Assembly (NCBI GenBank): GCA_002205965.3
Contig: NADL03000506.1
Coordinates: 806,001 to 870,000 of the forward strand
Direction: 5' to 3'
Source: Kappaphycus alvarezii
Taxonomy: Eukaryota; Rhodophyta; Florideophyceae; Gigartinales; Solieriaceae
DNA length: 64,000 bases
The notes under the pieces are model-generated. The model did not search any database, was not told the origin of the DNA, and saw nothing but the letters and a program-made list of their open reading frames with translations. Below, in pieces: positions 55,043 to 64,000 of this stretch. The position numbers and the translations under genes were made by a program. Position 1 is the stretch's first letter. Each line of letters opens with the position of its first letter.

Positions 55043-55052
55043 GTTATGGGCC
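55043..55052 (+). promoter_or_regulatory. Primer-binding site complementary to an internal part of tRNA-iMet
   Basis: GTTATGGGCC directly follows the LTR. It is complementary to GGCCCATAAC of the initiator-tRNA anticodon arm, the same internal priming (half-tRNA) used by Drosophila copia. It overlaps the gag ATG (55046). The match is 10 nt, so it is good but not decisive. Confidence 0.65.
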
Positions 55053-55890
55053 TTTCTGACACAAGTTTGCCATCGTTGCCGACAAGACCCCGCTTCACTT
55101 GGGACATACGTAATGTTCCCTGGACAGACGGGAAGGGAAATCAGAAGTGGTATGCTAAGGCTGTCGAATTATGGAATGCATTCCGTAATAAGTTGCCTGA
55201 TTCCAATTGGAACAAGATTTACACTGAGCTACGTGGTTTAATGCTTCAGTCTGAGCTCTATTGAAGAGCTAAATATATGTTTCGTTCAGTAGAAGATAGT
55301 GATATCCAGTCGGCTGAAGGCTGGGAAAAACACTATACAAGCTATCTATAAGCGAGATGCACTTTCCGTTGTGAGTGAAGTGTCCCAAAACTTCACAGCA
55401 TTGTTATCAATGAAGCTTGCATCGAACGAGACGTTTAAGAATTTTGAATATCGGTATGTGGCTCAGGTATCTATGTTTAACTCAAACTCTAGCACGAAAA
55501 AGTTACCTGAAGCCTTGACTGCTTTTCTACTACTGTAGAATTCGGCAGCAGATAATGGACAGAAAATTTTTGTTCTCGCCTCAACCTTTAACGGTCCGGT
55601 TCTAGACTCTACAGCCACTACGGACCAATATCTAGAAGCAGTGTCAAACGAAAAGGTTTCATCTGTGTTATGACAATGTGATAAATTTAAGACCTATTTC
55701 ATTCAGTCTATCAATGCTAATTCGGTTACGCCGCAGAATAAGAAATTTGATGGAAGTCGCTCGGGCGGTTGCAACAAGCGAAGAATGATACCAGCTCAGT
55801 TTGCGGCTTTCAAGGGTAGATCTAAGTGTCAATTGTGTTATAAGTACGGACATTGTAAGTCTGACAACAAGCCAGATGGAAACTTAAAGC
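55046..55890 (+). pseudogene. gag (C2)
   Basis: ATG at 55046 in the PBS (MGLSDTSLPSLPTRPRFTWD), then NVPWTDGKGNQKWYAKAVEL, a stop at 55264, then 55299-55538 in another frame (SQNFTALLSMKLASNETFKN). The zinc knuckle CQLCYKYGHCKSDNK is at 55828-55870. The last Cys of CX2CX4HX4C is not in the normal place, so it is degenerate. Confidence 0.7.
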
Positions 55891-56450
55891 CTGGTGTTAG
55901 AAGCAGTGCTACACCAATATTTGGACATGAAATAAGTCATGCACCGCAGAGGAAGACTGTTACCTTTAACATGGCCAAGATGACGCAAGAGTTTGGAACC
56001 ATTGATGAAGAGTTTGTTTGGCCTCTCCTAGATAATGGTGCCCCATGCAGTGGCATGAGGATAAATGATTTAAAGGTATTGAAGTCAATTTTATTGCCGT
56101 AGTAGACTTCAAATTTAGATGACATACCTCAAGAACTCCAATCCCGCCCCTTCTGACAATACAGCAATGGAGAACATTCCAACAAAGTCCGGAAATTTTT
56201 AAGATCGATATTACTATATGTCCAAACTGATAAGAGCAATCTGGTACGCATCGGTAATATGATTATCAAAGGATATACTCAATGGTTGGTAGGAAAGAAT
56301 GCTACAAGGAAATTTAAAGTACAACATATTGGTTTTAATAAGGTCGTTTTGCCCGACAAAAACAAATCTATATCCTTGGTCGATCACGATATTCATAGCT
56401 ATCTGCCGTACAAAGCCTTCTATCCAGAGTATGTGGAATGTGTGTCATTG
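55890..56450 (+). pseudogene. aspartic protease (C2)
   Basis: EFVWPLLDNGAPCSGMRIND (56010-56070) is the active-site region with D-N-G in place of D-S/T-G. The preceding KTVTFNMAKMTQEFGTIDEE links it to gag. The following frame (56259-56450), IIKGYTQWLVGKNATRKF and YLPYKAFYPEYVECV, is the typical text before the integrase. A stop after 56100 and a shift break it. Confidence 0.65.
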
Positions 56451-56465
56451 TAAACTAGCAACAAA

Positions 56466-57660
56466 GTGATTTGTGCAACAGCTCAGTTGAGAGATCAGAA
56501 ACTAACAAGACCTTGGAGTGAGGTCGAGAAGGTGGTTGACAAAGCCCATAAGCACGTTTGGGGACACTCTAAATACTCCGATATTAAGACACCTCTGGAG
56601 CGAAAGAACCTTTGGAGCAACGAAGTTCAGAAATATTTAACAAGAACTTTAGTCGAATGATCCCATTGTTTGACTACTGCGTTACCAAAGCAGACCAGAA
56701 AAAGTGTCGCTCAGTTCAATGAATACACAATTCAACACTTTGGTCTGCATTGAGCATGTACATCTAGATAGCAAGCTTTTTTTATAAATAATGGATTCTA
56801 AATCAAGATATTCCGTGGGTTATGTGGTTGAATCGATGTCTATGTTGAATGCAATACCATTATTTGAAAGTTTGTGGGTCAACCAATTTTGGACCCCAGA
56901 GAAAGTCTTATTCGATACTGTCTTTGACAATTACGAGTTTATCGAATACTTGAAACGAAATTTTATCGAAGAACGCCCAATTCAGCGCAGAAGGCACAAT
57001 TAAAACGTGCTAGAATAGAAGCATAGAGTGATTCGAGATGTTTATCCGAAGCTTATCGATGAGGCAGAACGTGATTCAACTGAAAACGAATGAATCCTTG
57101 TCCAAGCTGCTATAAGAATATCGAATGATTTGTATGGAAACTACCTCTGCTCAGCTCAAGAGCTGGCAAAGGCTTAAACAAGGCCAGTGCACAATGGTGC
57201 CTACCCGAACATTGTACCGCAAGAAATATTGGACGCATATGACAAACACAGAGCAAGCAGGAAGCTTACCCGCATAATAAGATCCAATTCTGCCTCTGAC
57301 GACCGACACTATTAGCTTGGGAGATACTGAGCAAATCTTTTTCAAAAGACAATTCGAAAAGGGCGGGAAGTGGTCCGCACCTAAAGTTGTGCTATCCCAC
57401 GACAAAGATTTAGGAATCATTACTGTCCCAGGGAAAAACGGACGGCATATAAAGGCAGCTATCGAAGACAAGAGGATACCTCTGCCAGAAAATTCGTTAG
57501 CCAGTACTATTCAGGAAGTCATTGACACTATTACTAAAAGCCTTGATGAATGTATTGATGAACTTTGGACAGAGGAAGAAAATCAGCAGTGTCAAGAAGG
57601 CGAAATAGTAGACGCTCTAATACAGGACAATCTGCCAGTGCTAAATTAAAATAATAATGA
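56466..57660 (+). pseudogene. integrase (C2)
   Basis: The GAG-pre-integrase/zinc part VDKAHKHVWGHSKYSDI (56540-56600) contains the HxxxH half. CIEHVHLDSK (56748-56775) holds the first catalytic Asp region, then MDSKSRYSVGYVVESMSM and LFESLWVNQFWTPEKVLF. The core Asp DTVFDNYEF follows (56914-56940). The C-terminal part 57317-57649 has GDTEQIFFKRQFEKGGKWS, APKVVLSHDKDLGIITVPGK and HIKAAIEDKRIPLPE, the copia region between core and RT. There are at least three stops or shifts. Confidence 0.75.
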
Positions 57661-57814
57661 AGAAAGATTAACACCGCTATCGTCAGTCGGAGATTTGATT
57701 TAGGTGCATCGGCCTCTGGATGATTGGTATTATCCTGAAACTGTTGCCCCAATTGATAATGACGAGAACAAGTAGCACATTGACTACAATGATGGTGAAA
57801 AAGAAGTATTCGAG

Positions 57815-58720
57815 ATGTCCAACGAAGTTTGGAGGCACTTTAATGCATATTCAGTAGGCGCCAACAATGTTCAGATAGGAGCACATAAACTCAGAAGTAC
57901 AGAACAATATTTTCTCAAGTATTACATGAATGATTTCGGTCCAAAAACTTTCATTAAGTTCCAAGCGCAAGGATTACCAACGTTCCCCTTGTCTAATGCA
58001 TATGAATACGAGGAGAACTCATTTAAACAGAAACTGAAAATGGTACCGATTTCCACAGTCCCCCAGGACGCGAATGTCATAAGTAGTCATGCATCCTACG
58101 AAATGAAAACAATTTATGATTACTCCCTTCAGATAGGAGCTCATATAGCTCTACATAGTAACAAAGACTCAGAAAAGGTTGACTTGAAGACAGATTAAGC
58201 TGTCTGTCCACCAATTGGGATTAGAATTTTGCTATCACTAGCAACTATATTTAATTGGCATCCAGCAAAGATTGATTTGAAGAGCGCGTTTCTTCAGATT
58301 AGAGAAGCTTTGAGGGATTTATATGTCATCCCACCTAGAGAAAGTAACGAAAAGAACCGTTATTAGTTAATACTTGCTGCTTCGTATGGACTTGTCAATG
58401 CCGGAGCTGAATGGCAAGAGCAAAGTGATGCTTTTCTCAAGTCCTTTAATGTGATTCAGCTAATATAGGTACCACAGCTCTTCTACATACGCAATTCTAC
58501 TCGTGAGTTGTTGGCTGTGGCGGTTAAGATTGTCGATGACGTATTGTTTGCTGGATATCAAGACAATCTGGACGAGTTAGTGCAAGGCATCCAGAAAGAT
58601 GTGAAATAGGAACTGTGGTATACGATCATGGAACGTTTCTATTCTTTTGAATTACCATTTTTCAGGACGATAACTTGAGTATTCAGATCCATGGTAATCA
58701 AAAAATGAAAGGGCTCTAAT
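57815..58720 (+). pseudogene. reverse transcriptase (C2)
   Basis: The open frame 57815-58198 precedes the RT core (YNHFQ-like entry not seen; LPTFPLSNAYEYEENSFKQK). After a stop at 58198 the core reads WHPAKIDLKSAFLQIREALR (first Asp), VIPPRESNEKNRY, ASYGLVNAGAEWQEQSDAFL and KIVDDVLFAGYQDN (VDD box near 58530). Stops occur at 58363, 58468 and 58606. Order and spacing are normal for copia RT. Confidence 0.85.
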
Positions 58721-58989
58721 GTGACCTGATTTTTAGACAAAGAAGAAAGCAATGGGGACTGGCACTGAATACAGTTGAAGCAAGATAGTTCCGCTCTGTC
58801 AATAGCTCGATCGGATGGCTTGGCATTGCTGCCTCTCCTTTTTGTGCCTTCTATGGGAGCCACTTACAACAGAAAATACCGTCGACGAAGGTACATGTTT
58901 AGATAACTCAAACCAGCTCTGTGCGATTGCTTCAAAAGCTTGGATCTGCAATCAGATATTAGAGACAAACCGATGACACAGAAATATAG

Positions 58990-59522
58990 ATGTCAGTTTG
59001 GGTGTTTTCCGACGCAAGTCGAATTGTCGACTATGGGCAGCTAGGCATGTTTGCCGGTTTACTTATTGATTATTTTAATACGGGATCCATATTCCACAAA
59101 TTCAACTGGTCTTCACATAAGTCTAAGAAACCAGTAAAGTCAATCGGCGCTGCTGAAATTCTCGCAGCTGGAGAAGCTATAGACGATGTGAAGGTCACAT
59201 TACAAGCTTACAAAGCGTTGCTTGAAGGGATGTCGATCTATTAGTTGCAATTGACTCCAAGGATCTATTTGAAACCCTATCAACATGCAAAAATTCTGTA
59301 GATCGATCTATTCGCGGCGATGTTAGCGTGATTCGATACGATTTTGAGACGCAGAAAGTCAATCGAGCAATATGGGTTCCTGGGAAAGTGAATTTGGCTG
59401 ACGCGCTCACGAAGCCCAGTAGTCCACTAGTAGAGCCTTTAAGGTTGATAACGTTCAGTGGAAAGCTCGCCTTATCATTCAAAGATTCGCTGAGCCGACC
59501 TTTAATGAATTTCACAGGATAA
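58990..59522 (+). pseudogene. RNase H (C2)
   Basis: Frame 58990-59244 has VWVFSDASRIVDYGQLGMFA (first Asp, DAS) and SIGAAEILAAGEAIDDVKVT (Glu, consensus SSAEAEY). After a shift (59245), 59328-59522 has RYDFETQKVNRAIWVPGKVN and LADALTKPSSPLVEPLRLI (final Asp, ADxLTK), ending before the LTR. The three acidic sites are kept. One shift disrupts the frame. Confidence 0.85.
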
Positions 59523-59554
59523 ATACACCAAAGAAAGTAAGGGTATGAAACTTC

Positions 59555-59828
59555 TGTTTTTATTGATGCAAGTAGTTGCGAAGTAATGTTTAATGATGCA
59601 AGTAGATGTGTATTATTAATGGTCGCAATTAATGGTTGTTTTATAAATTGATAGTATTTCTCATCTGATAGTGGTTTATCACATGTGCCATAGGGTAATT
59701 AAGACGCTTAGTGATGAGAAAAGTAAAAAAGTACCAACGTCGGATTTGGTTATCGCGTACCGAGAGCTATGACTAGCAATGCTATTGCTAAATTGTTGTC
59801 CTACACCTTTTTAATATAGCTGGATGAG
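59555..59828 (+). repeat. LTR of C2 (3')
   Basis: Partner of 54778-55042. Follows the RNase H stop (59520) after 34 bases. TATA box decayed (GGTAATTAAG). Confidence 0.88.
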
Positions 59829-59839
59829 CCAAATTGGTC

Positions 59840-60560
59840 AAGGGCAGCTCGACTCGCTATGTGATAGCCATAGCCACCGACGAATACAACGCGCGACGGA
59901 TGCGCAGGTGCCCGTTGGTTCGGGTGCGAATAGCAGCGTCCGAGGTGCGGCATTTCCTGGAAACACGGGTTACGAACTCTACGATAAATAACGCAGTCTC
60001 CGGAGAAGGGGTGCTGAGGGACCCAAGAACCAGTAGCTGCAATCGGAAACCCGAGTGGATGGAGGGTTAAAAGAGGGAACCAGGGAGCTTTAAGGCTTTT
60101 GTAGAAGGTCTTGTACTTTGCGGTGGTGCGACTTTTTTCATTTTCATGAGTGAGGACTGCTTAAATGGAGACATCATGGCGACGTCAAATGCGATGGGCC
60201 GTTCCGAAAATCCAGCCTTAGGGTCATGAGGGGGTTGCAAGGGGAGAATTTGGGCTGGCTTAAGATCCGTACAAGGGAAGAGATTCTCGACTCCAAACTC
60301 CTAATCCAGGCCGGTAGAGCTGAAATTGCCAATCTGTAGCGCAATTGGCACTCGTACCGTACTGCTACCACCAGAGCTGATTTTAGTGGTCCTTTTAAGA
60401 TCCAATTTTTGATCATACTGGCGCATTGCTACCAGCAGGCATTGTCCCGTACAGTAAGGGCATTCTTTCGATTTTCGACCGCAGTTGTTCTTGCTGCCGT
60501 AATTTACCCGAGTGCGGCTGAGGTCGGGCAGTCGGGACCACTCGGCCCCCAACTTGAAAT
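59840..60560 (-). pseudogene. Diverged RLE-LINE endonuclease remnant
   Basis: Minus-strand text matches copy B in order: SKECPYCTGQCLLVA near 60450 (finger remnant, His lost), FPCTDLKPAQILPLQPP near 60260 (copy B: VPGTELRPADILVQPP), RPIAFDVAMMSPFKQS near 60190 (copy B: RPIACDITVVSPFK) and TPSPETALFIVEFVTRVSRK near 59980. It then ends with ALYSSVAMAIT. It is AT-richer than the block at 37-45 kb and has stops, so it is an older relative. Core Asp residues are replaced or kept irregularly. Confidence 0.75.
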
Positions 60561-61373
60561 TTATATTTTCGCAGGAAAAAGGTAATTATTGGGCCAAGTA
60601 CCGACTTTATACATCTCTAACTTGTATCTACATCACTTGGCAGGCATTCACTTTACTAGTACCGCCTTTTTAGATAAATCTAACCTATCTAACTACTATT
60701 TATAACTACCTGGCCACTAGGACCCCAGAATAGACAGCCACCTCGGTGTTGGCTCTGAACCTTACTTCCAACTTCTGTCTTCGCAGCAAACTTACCAACG
60801 GCATCTTCGGCAACAACCACATTTACCCCTCCCCCAGTTTCTCCCTCTATTTCCCCTCCTTAGCCCATATTTTACCATCCCTTTCATTGTTTGCCTGTGA
60901 TATTTCCTGACACTTCGCGTCCCGGACTCCAGCGTCTATATACAAATTATATCTTCTAGGTTGTCGTTATTTACAGCAAACGTATCTGCAAAGGAGATAA
61001 TCAGCACTGCTGACCCACAAATAAATTTCTTTTTTGTCCGATATTTCACCCTTAGTGTCCATGGTTCTTTTGACTCGATTCTTCTCAAGGTATAGTATTA
61101 CGCGGATCTCGACCCGGCCTTACAACCCGCAGGACAATTATACCGTCCAGCCGTCCAAGTAGTCAACCCAGCTCTACTACCCCATCTACTTCTCCTCGTT
61201 GGAGAGCTGTCCTAATGTATCGCATGGTGCTTAAAGAGAAAGAGGGACGGCGAACATCTGTGAGTCTAAGTGTTTGTGTGTTTTTATCGCATTGTCTGAT
61301 GGAATTCCATACCTAGACGGGAGCAACCGCGCACCGCAAATTGAACTAAAATATCGTCCACCATACAATCTAT
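60561..61373. other. No gene recognised
   Basis: No ORF above 60 codons is recognisable. CT-rich text occurs around 60830-60890. The stretch lies between two LINE endonuclease remnants and could contain further diverged LINE text. Confidence 0.3.
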
Positions 61374-61450
61374 AATTAAAACATCGATACTAGCCCGTAG
61401 TCGAAAGTTGGGAAGCGAAACACTCCAAATATCCTAGCTTACTCTGTACA
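61374..61450 (+). repeat. Direct repeat, left copy (about 75 bp)
   Basis: ATTAAAACATCGATACTAG to TCCTAGCTTACTCTGT matches 61865-61940 with mismatches. Both copies are followed by GTGTNTTTATC-like text. Confidence 0.6.
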
Positions 61451-61509
61451 CAGTTTACGTCAAATCTTTTCTATAGTGCCAACTGCAGGATCCTGTTATA
61501 GGGCGAGGA

Positions 61510-61690
61510 ACTAACTGGATGGTCCACTTCTTTCAAATAAAGCGGCGTTCGCGAGCAGATAGCCATAGCAGTAAACGAACAAAAGATGCCACTAAGTCTC
61601 TGATACACACACCGGCGTGTCACGCCTACAGCCGTATAATAATTCCGCGCTATTCGCTGGACTAATTCTTCAAACCAAAATAGAGTAGTT
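61510..61690 (-). pseudogene. Second LINE endonuclease C-terminal remnant
   Basis: The minus frame from 61690 reads TTLFWFEELVQRIARNYYTA, VGVTRRCVYQRLSGIFCSFT, AMAICSRTP and KEVDHPVS. Copy B has TIAFIEELVPRIASKCHSTV, GVIRRRIYQRLSCTLWSSIA, EAILSRAP and DDEVHPV. The match is colinear over about 60 residues without gaps. The rest of the element is absent. It lies between two copies of the 75-bp repeat. Confidence 0.8.
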
Positions 61691-61864
61691 TACATCAAAT
61701 AGTTTCTAGTTCTGTCCTAACCAAACGGTTTCCATCAAGATTCCTCAAGTTAAAGTGTGTTTTATCCACTTTATAAAGAAAGAAGTAAAGATGATTGTAT
61801 ACTTGACATCTCACAAAGAATCTCTTCAACCATATGGACTACCATTGAAACATATGTAGTGCCA

Positions 61865-61940
61865 TTAAAACATCGATTCTAGAATGTACTCCCAAGTTAG
61901 GGAGCGACGAACTTCAAAAATCCTAGCTTACACTGTCAGC
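61865..61940 (+). repeat. Direct repeat, right copy (about 75 bp)
   Basis: ATTAAAACATCGATTCTAG to TCCTAGCTTACACTGT. Partner of 61374-61450. The DNA after it (61945-62000, TGTGTCCTTTATGAACC, CGACATGCTAAC) resembles 61755-61815 after the LINE remnant. Confidence 0.6.
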
Positions 61941-61996
61941 TAGGGCTTGTGTGTCCTTTATGAACCATGAGGTAAATATGATTAACACTCGACATG

Positions 61997-62062
61997 CTAA
62001 CGCATGAGGCTCAGTGGTCGATGAGTTTCCACATACTATCATTGTGGGCTCGAACCCAGCGA
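61997..62062 (+). repeat. tRNA-derived (SINE-like) sequence
   Basis: CGCATGAGGCTCAGTGGTCG is an A-box-like head (62001-62020). 25 nt later TGGG-CTCGAA-CCCA (62045-62058) is a B-box/T-arm-like hairpin. The acceptor stem does not pair, so this is not a functional tRNA. Related heads are seen at 62229 and 14270. Confidence 0.55.
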
Positions 62063-62228
62063 ATGTTCACATTGGTGAACATTCAATTTGCATGTTTTTG
62101 GCATTTCTTTCGGTCATATGTTTGATAAGAATTATTTGTAACCTGTCTCTGTCCTTTCAGCACTGTGTGGTTCCTGAATTAGGGAGAGTAATAAGATAGA
62201 CTGTTCACTCAGTACACCATTTGATATA

Positions 62229-62300
62229 CCGGCGCATGTGTATTAGTGGTCGATTTGTTTTTCCTACACCCGTATCTGTCCTCGCGTCGAACTTCTTAGT
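62229..62300 (+). repeat. tRNA-derived (SINE-like) sequence, second copy
   Basis: CCGGCGCATGTGTATTAGTGGTCG resembles the head at 61997, and CGCGTCGAACTTC (62284-62296) stands at the B-box position. More decayed than the first copy. Confidence 0.45.
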
Positions 62301-64000
62301 GGCCTCACGACGAGTAACCACTGTCTTGTGAGTAAAATGACCGTGAGATAGGAGCTAGTACATTTTTATAGCAAACTCTAAATTTACCCCCTTGCCTAAA
62401 TTTTAAGTTATTCAGCGCAAAAAACCAGAGACTCAGCAGATCTCTGATATATTATGACCTGGGCTTAAAATGAAAAGCGCAATCAAATTTTGAGACGACC
62501 TAAAATGGGGTGGTTGATTGGCGCGACTGATGGTGCGAGTCCCGAAGGCTTGGGAGGGGCAGAATGGGGCAAGCTTTTCTTCTCTCCCAACTAATTAGTA
62601 TCTAAAATCCGTTACAATGATAATAATTTCAACTACCCTCCGATACAACAGTCCAGAATAGTGTCTATAGACACCGATTCCTCATATGAGGACGAAGAAA
62701 AGGACTAATATTTATAAGCGAAAAGGTTTTTTGTTATTTTTTACGCATTCTCATACTTTCAATGGTGTTGAAGCTCAATCAAAACAAAAATTTTGGTAAT
62801 ATTAGAGCTGTTAATAGCATGAACTACTTTTTTCACCCAATAATCTGTCTATTTGTCATATTTTATCCTCTAAAACCTGTAGATAGATTAATTAGCCGAT
62901 TTTGTGTAGATTTTAAGCTAGTAGACATCTATTAATTGTAATTACTTGTTTTTAATGCATCTTTTTTAGTAAATTCTACGAGACCAAAAAAAATTTAATC
63001 GGTACTGCTACTGTAAATATTAGAATGATGAAGACCTCATTCTTTATACTAGGACAGTGATATTCTTGGATATGCACTAGTTGGTATGGTTGTGTATTTA
63101 TTCAAAACAGTCCCGAGCGCGTTGACGTCGGACGCAATTTGCGTTCAAGAAATTCATTAATTGTTAAAATTTTAAATACTTCTAACCGCTACTAACCCTT
63201 CATAGATGATATAAATAGTATTAAATTATGCACTACTGTATCGTCTAGCCCACCAATGCGGGGGCTCAATGTGGGCTCCAAAAAAGTATCACGGGATGTA
63301 CATTCCACACAATGACGATGCCTAAATATTTCGGGTGGTACAAATAATGCGCTCTGTTCAACTTTCGGAACCACCTAAACTGCTTTCAAGGTACTCCCTC
63401 CATTTTTTGACGGAACTATTTTGATCATAAGCGACCGCCTTGTTTTTTCTGGTGCCCAAATTCCCGCACACTCTCGTGTCTCTCAAGCACAGAACAGACC
63501 ATACAATGGTTCCGGGGCCCTTAGCACGGACGACGCTATAATTAGAAAGCTGGGGGGCATTACGGGACGTCACGCTTGTTTCAAAAGTTTCAGGGACATC
63601 TGACAAGAATATAATGCGATATATCGCTGCTACGAGGCCAGAAGTAAGCCGTCTGTCAGGGTGGGCTACGAAAATTTGTGTTCACAGGACGACTCGATGC
63701 AACACTAGAGCAATGAATCATTCGGAAATAATGACGTCATTAGTTAAAGATTTCAGAAGATTTTTTAACTTGTTTTTATCCCTAATTTAGATACCAATAC
63801 AGCTCGCGCACTTCTGCGACATAGATTCAACTTGTGGTGTCCCCACTAAAATCCCGAAGGGCATTCTGGGAAAGTCGCTTTCCTCGTGTTTCCTCACCAT
63901 TCATATTTTCCTTTTTCAGCACATCGATTACGAAAAAATGTTCAACGATTGCCCTAGCGCGAAAGCTCACAATGAATACTCTTTCCATCAATTTAGCGAC
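62301..64000. other. AT-rich, no gene recognised
   Basis: AT-rich with short ORFs. The 82-codon minus ORF at 63358-63606 (MSDVPETFETSVTSR...VKKWREYLESSLGG) has protein-like composition, and its frame continues to 63240 through stops. I do not recognise it. It may be a decayed transposon ORF cut by the window end. Confidence 0.35.

Larger units (their letters stand above)
54778..59828 (+). mobile_element. Ty1/copia retrotransposon with both LTRs (element C2)
   Basis: Direct LTRs lie at about 54778-55042 and 59555-59828, starting TGTTTTTATTGAT. A primer-binding site like that of Drosophila copia follows the left LTR. gag, protease, integrase, RT and RNase H lie between in plus orientation, all with stops or shifts. 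The LTRs differ visibly (about 15 percent), so this is an old copy. Its proteins differ from those of C1, so it is another lineage. Confidence 0.93.

Noticed and set aside
1-64000. Alternative genetic code (stop codons read through), because many frames continue past TAG/TGA
   Set aside because: The intact 386-codon gene uses none internally. The stops come with frameshifts and lost catalytic residues, so decay explains them.
1-64000. CRISPR array, bacterial operons or prophage
   Set aside because: No regularly spaced identical repeats and no Shine-Dalgarno-type gene clusters. All mobile elements are eukaryotic types.

Overview
The window is nuclear DNA of a eukaryote. The best fit is a red alga of the intron-poor, transposon-rich florideophyte kind (Chondrus-like), but this is an inference. 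The reasons are: a class II tRNA-Leu whose D-loop carries a small insertion (D-loop tRNA introns are known from red algae); one intact, apparently intronless gene for a Golgi-type glycosyltransferase-like protein; and almost everything else being decayed transposons of eukaryotic superfamilies in AT-rich, gene-poor DNA. No bacterial operon structure is present. The only features that look functional are the tRNA gene (45.3 kb) and the glycosyltransferase-like gene (45.7-46.8 kb).

Layout from left to right: 0-6.6 kb is AT-rich decayed DNA with one DDE-transposase fragment on the minus strand (4.4-5.0 kb). 6.6-10.6 kb is a plus-strand Ty3/gypsy element. 10.6-12.6 kb holds unidentified decayed sequence, a degenerate minisatellite and a G-rich tract. 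13.1-14.2 kb is a dead Tc1/Tc3-type transposase. 14.9-20.0 kb holds an LTR fragment, an acidic decayed ORF, a decayed two-finger C2H2 ORF, and a truncated minus-strand gypsy gag-protease with its own LTR. 20.2-21.3 kb is a short terminal-inverted-repeat (TIR) element carrying only the accessory ORF of a PIF/Harbinger transposon. 23.5-27.4 kb is a decayed tnp2/CACTA-like transposase. 28.98-33.4 kb is a minus-strand chromodomain gypsy element (chromovirus). Its leader is interrupted by a structurally complete PIF/Harbinger element (33,433-36,472) with TIRs and a TAA target duplication.

36.7-45.2 kb is a very GC-rich block of head-to-tail copies of a LINE with a restriction-like endonuclease. 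One copy contains an inverted 5' segment. The block stops about 90 bp before the tRNA-Leu gene. 48.6-54.6 kb is a minus-strand Ty1/copia element with 310-bp LTRs. 54.8-59.8 kb is a second copia element, on the plus strand, with about 250-270-bp LTRs and a primer-binding site that resembles the half-tRNA-iMet site of Drosophila copia. 59.8-62.3 kb holds two diverged LINE endonuclease remnants, a 75-bp direct repeat and tRNA-like (SINE-like) sequences. 62.3-64 kb shows no gene.

The elements interact. The Harbinger element sits inside the chromovirus leader. Its SAP-Myb-type accessory ORF is also present in the 1.1-kb element at 20.2 kb. LINE copies abut each other and lie next to a tRNA gene. 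Two LTRs of one gypsy family share a strong hairpin exactly 7 nt upstream of the TATA box. Nearly all ORFs carry stops or frameshifts, so most calls are pseudogenes. Family assignments come from motifs read by eye, without database searches.
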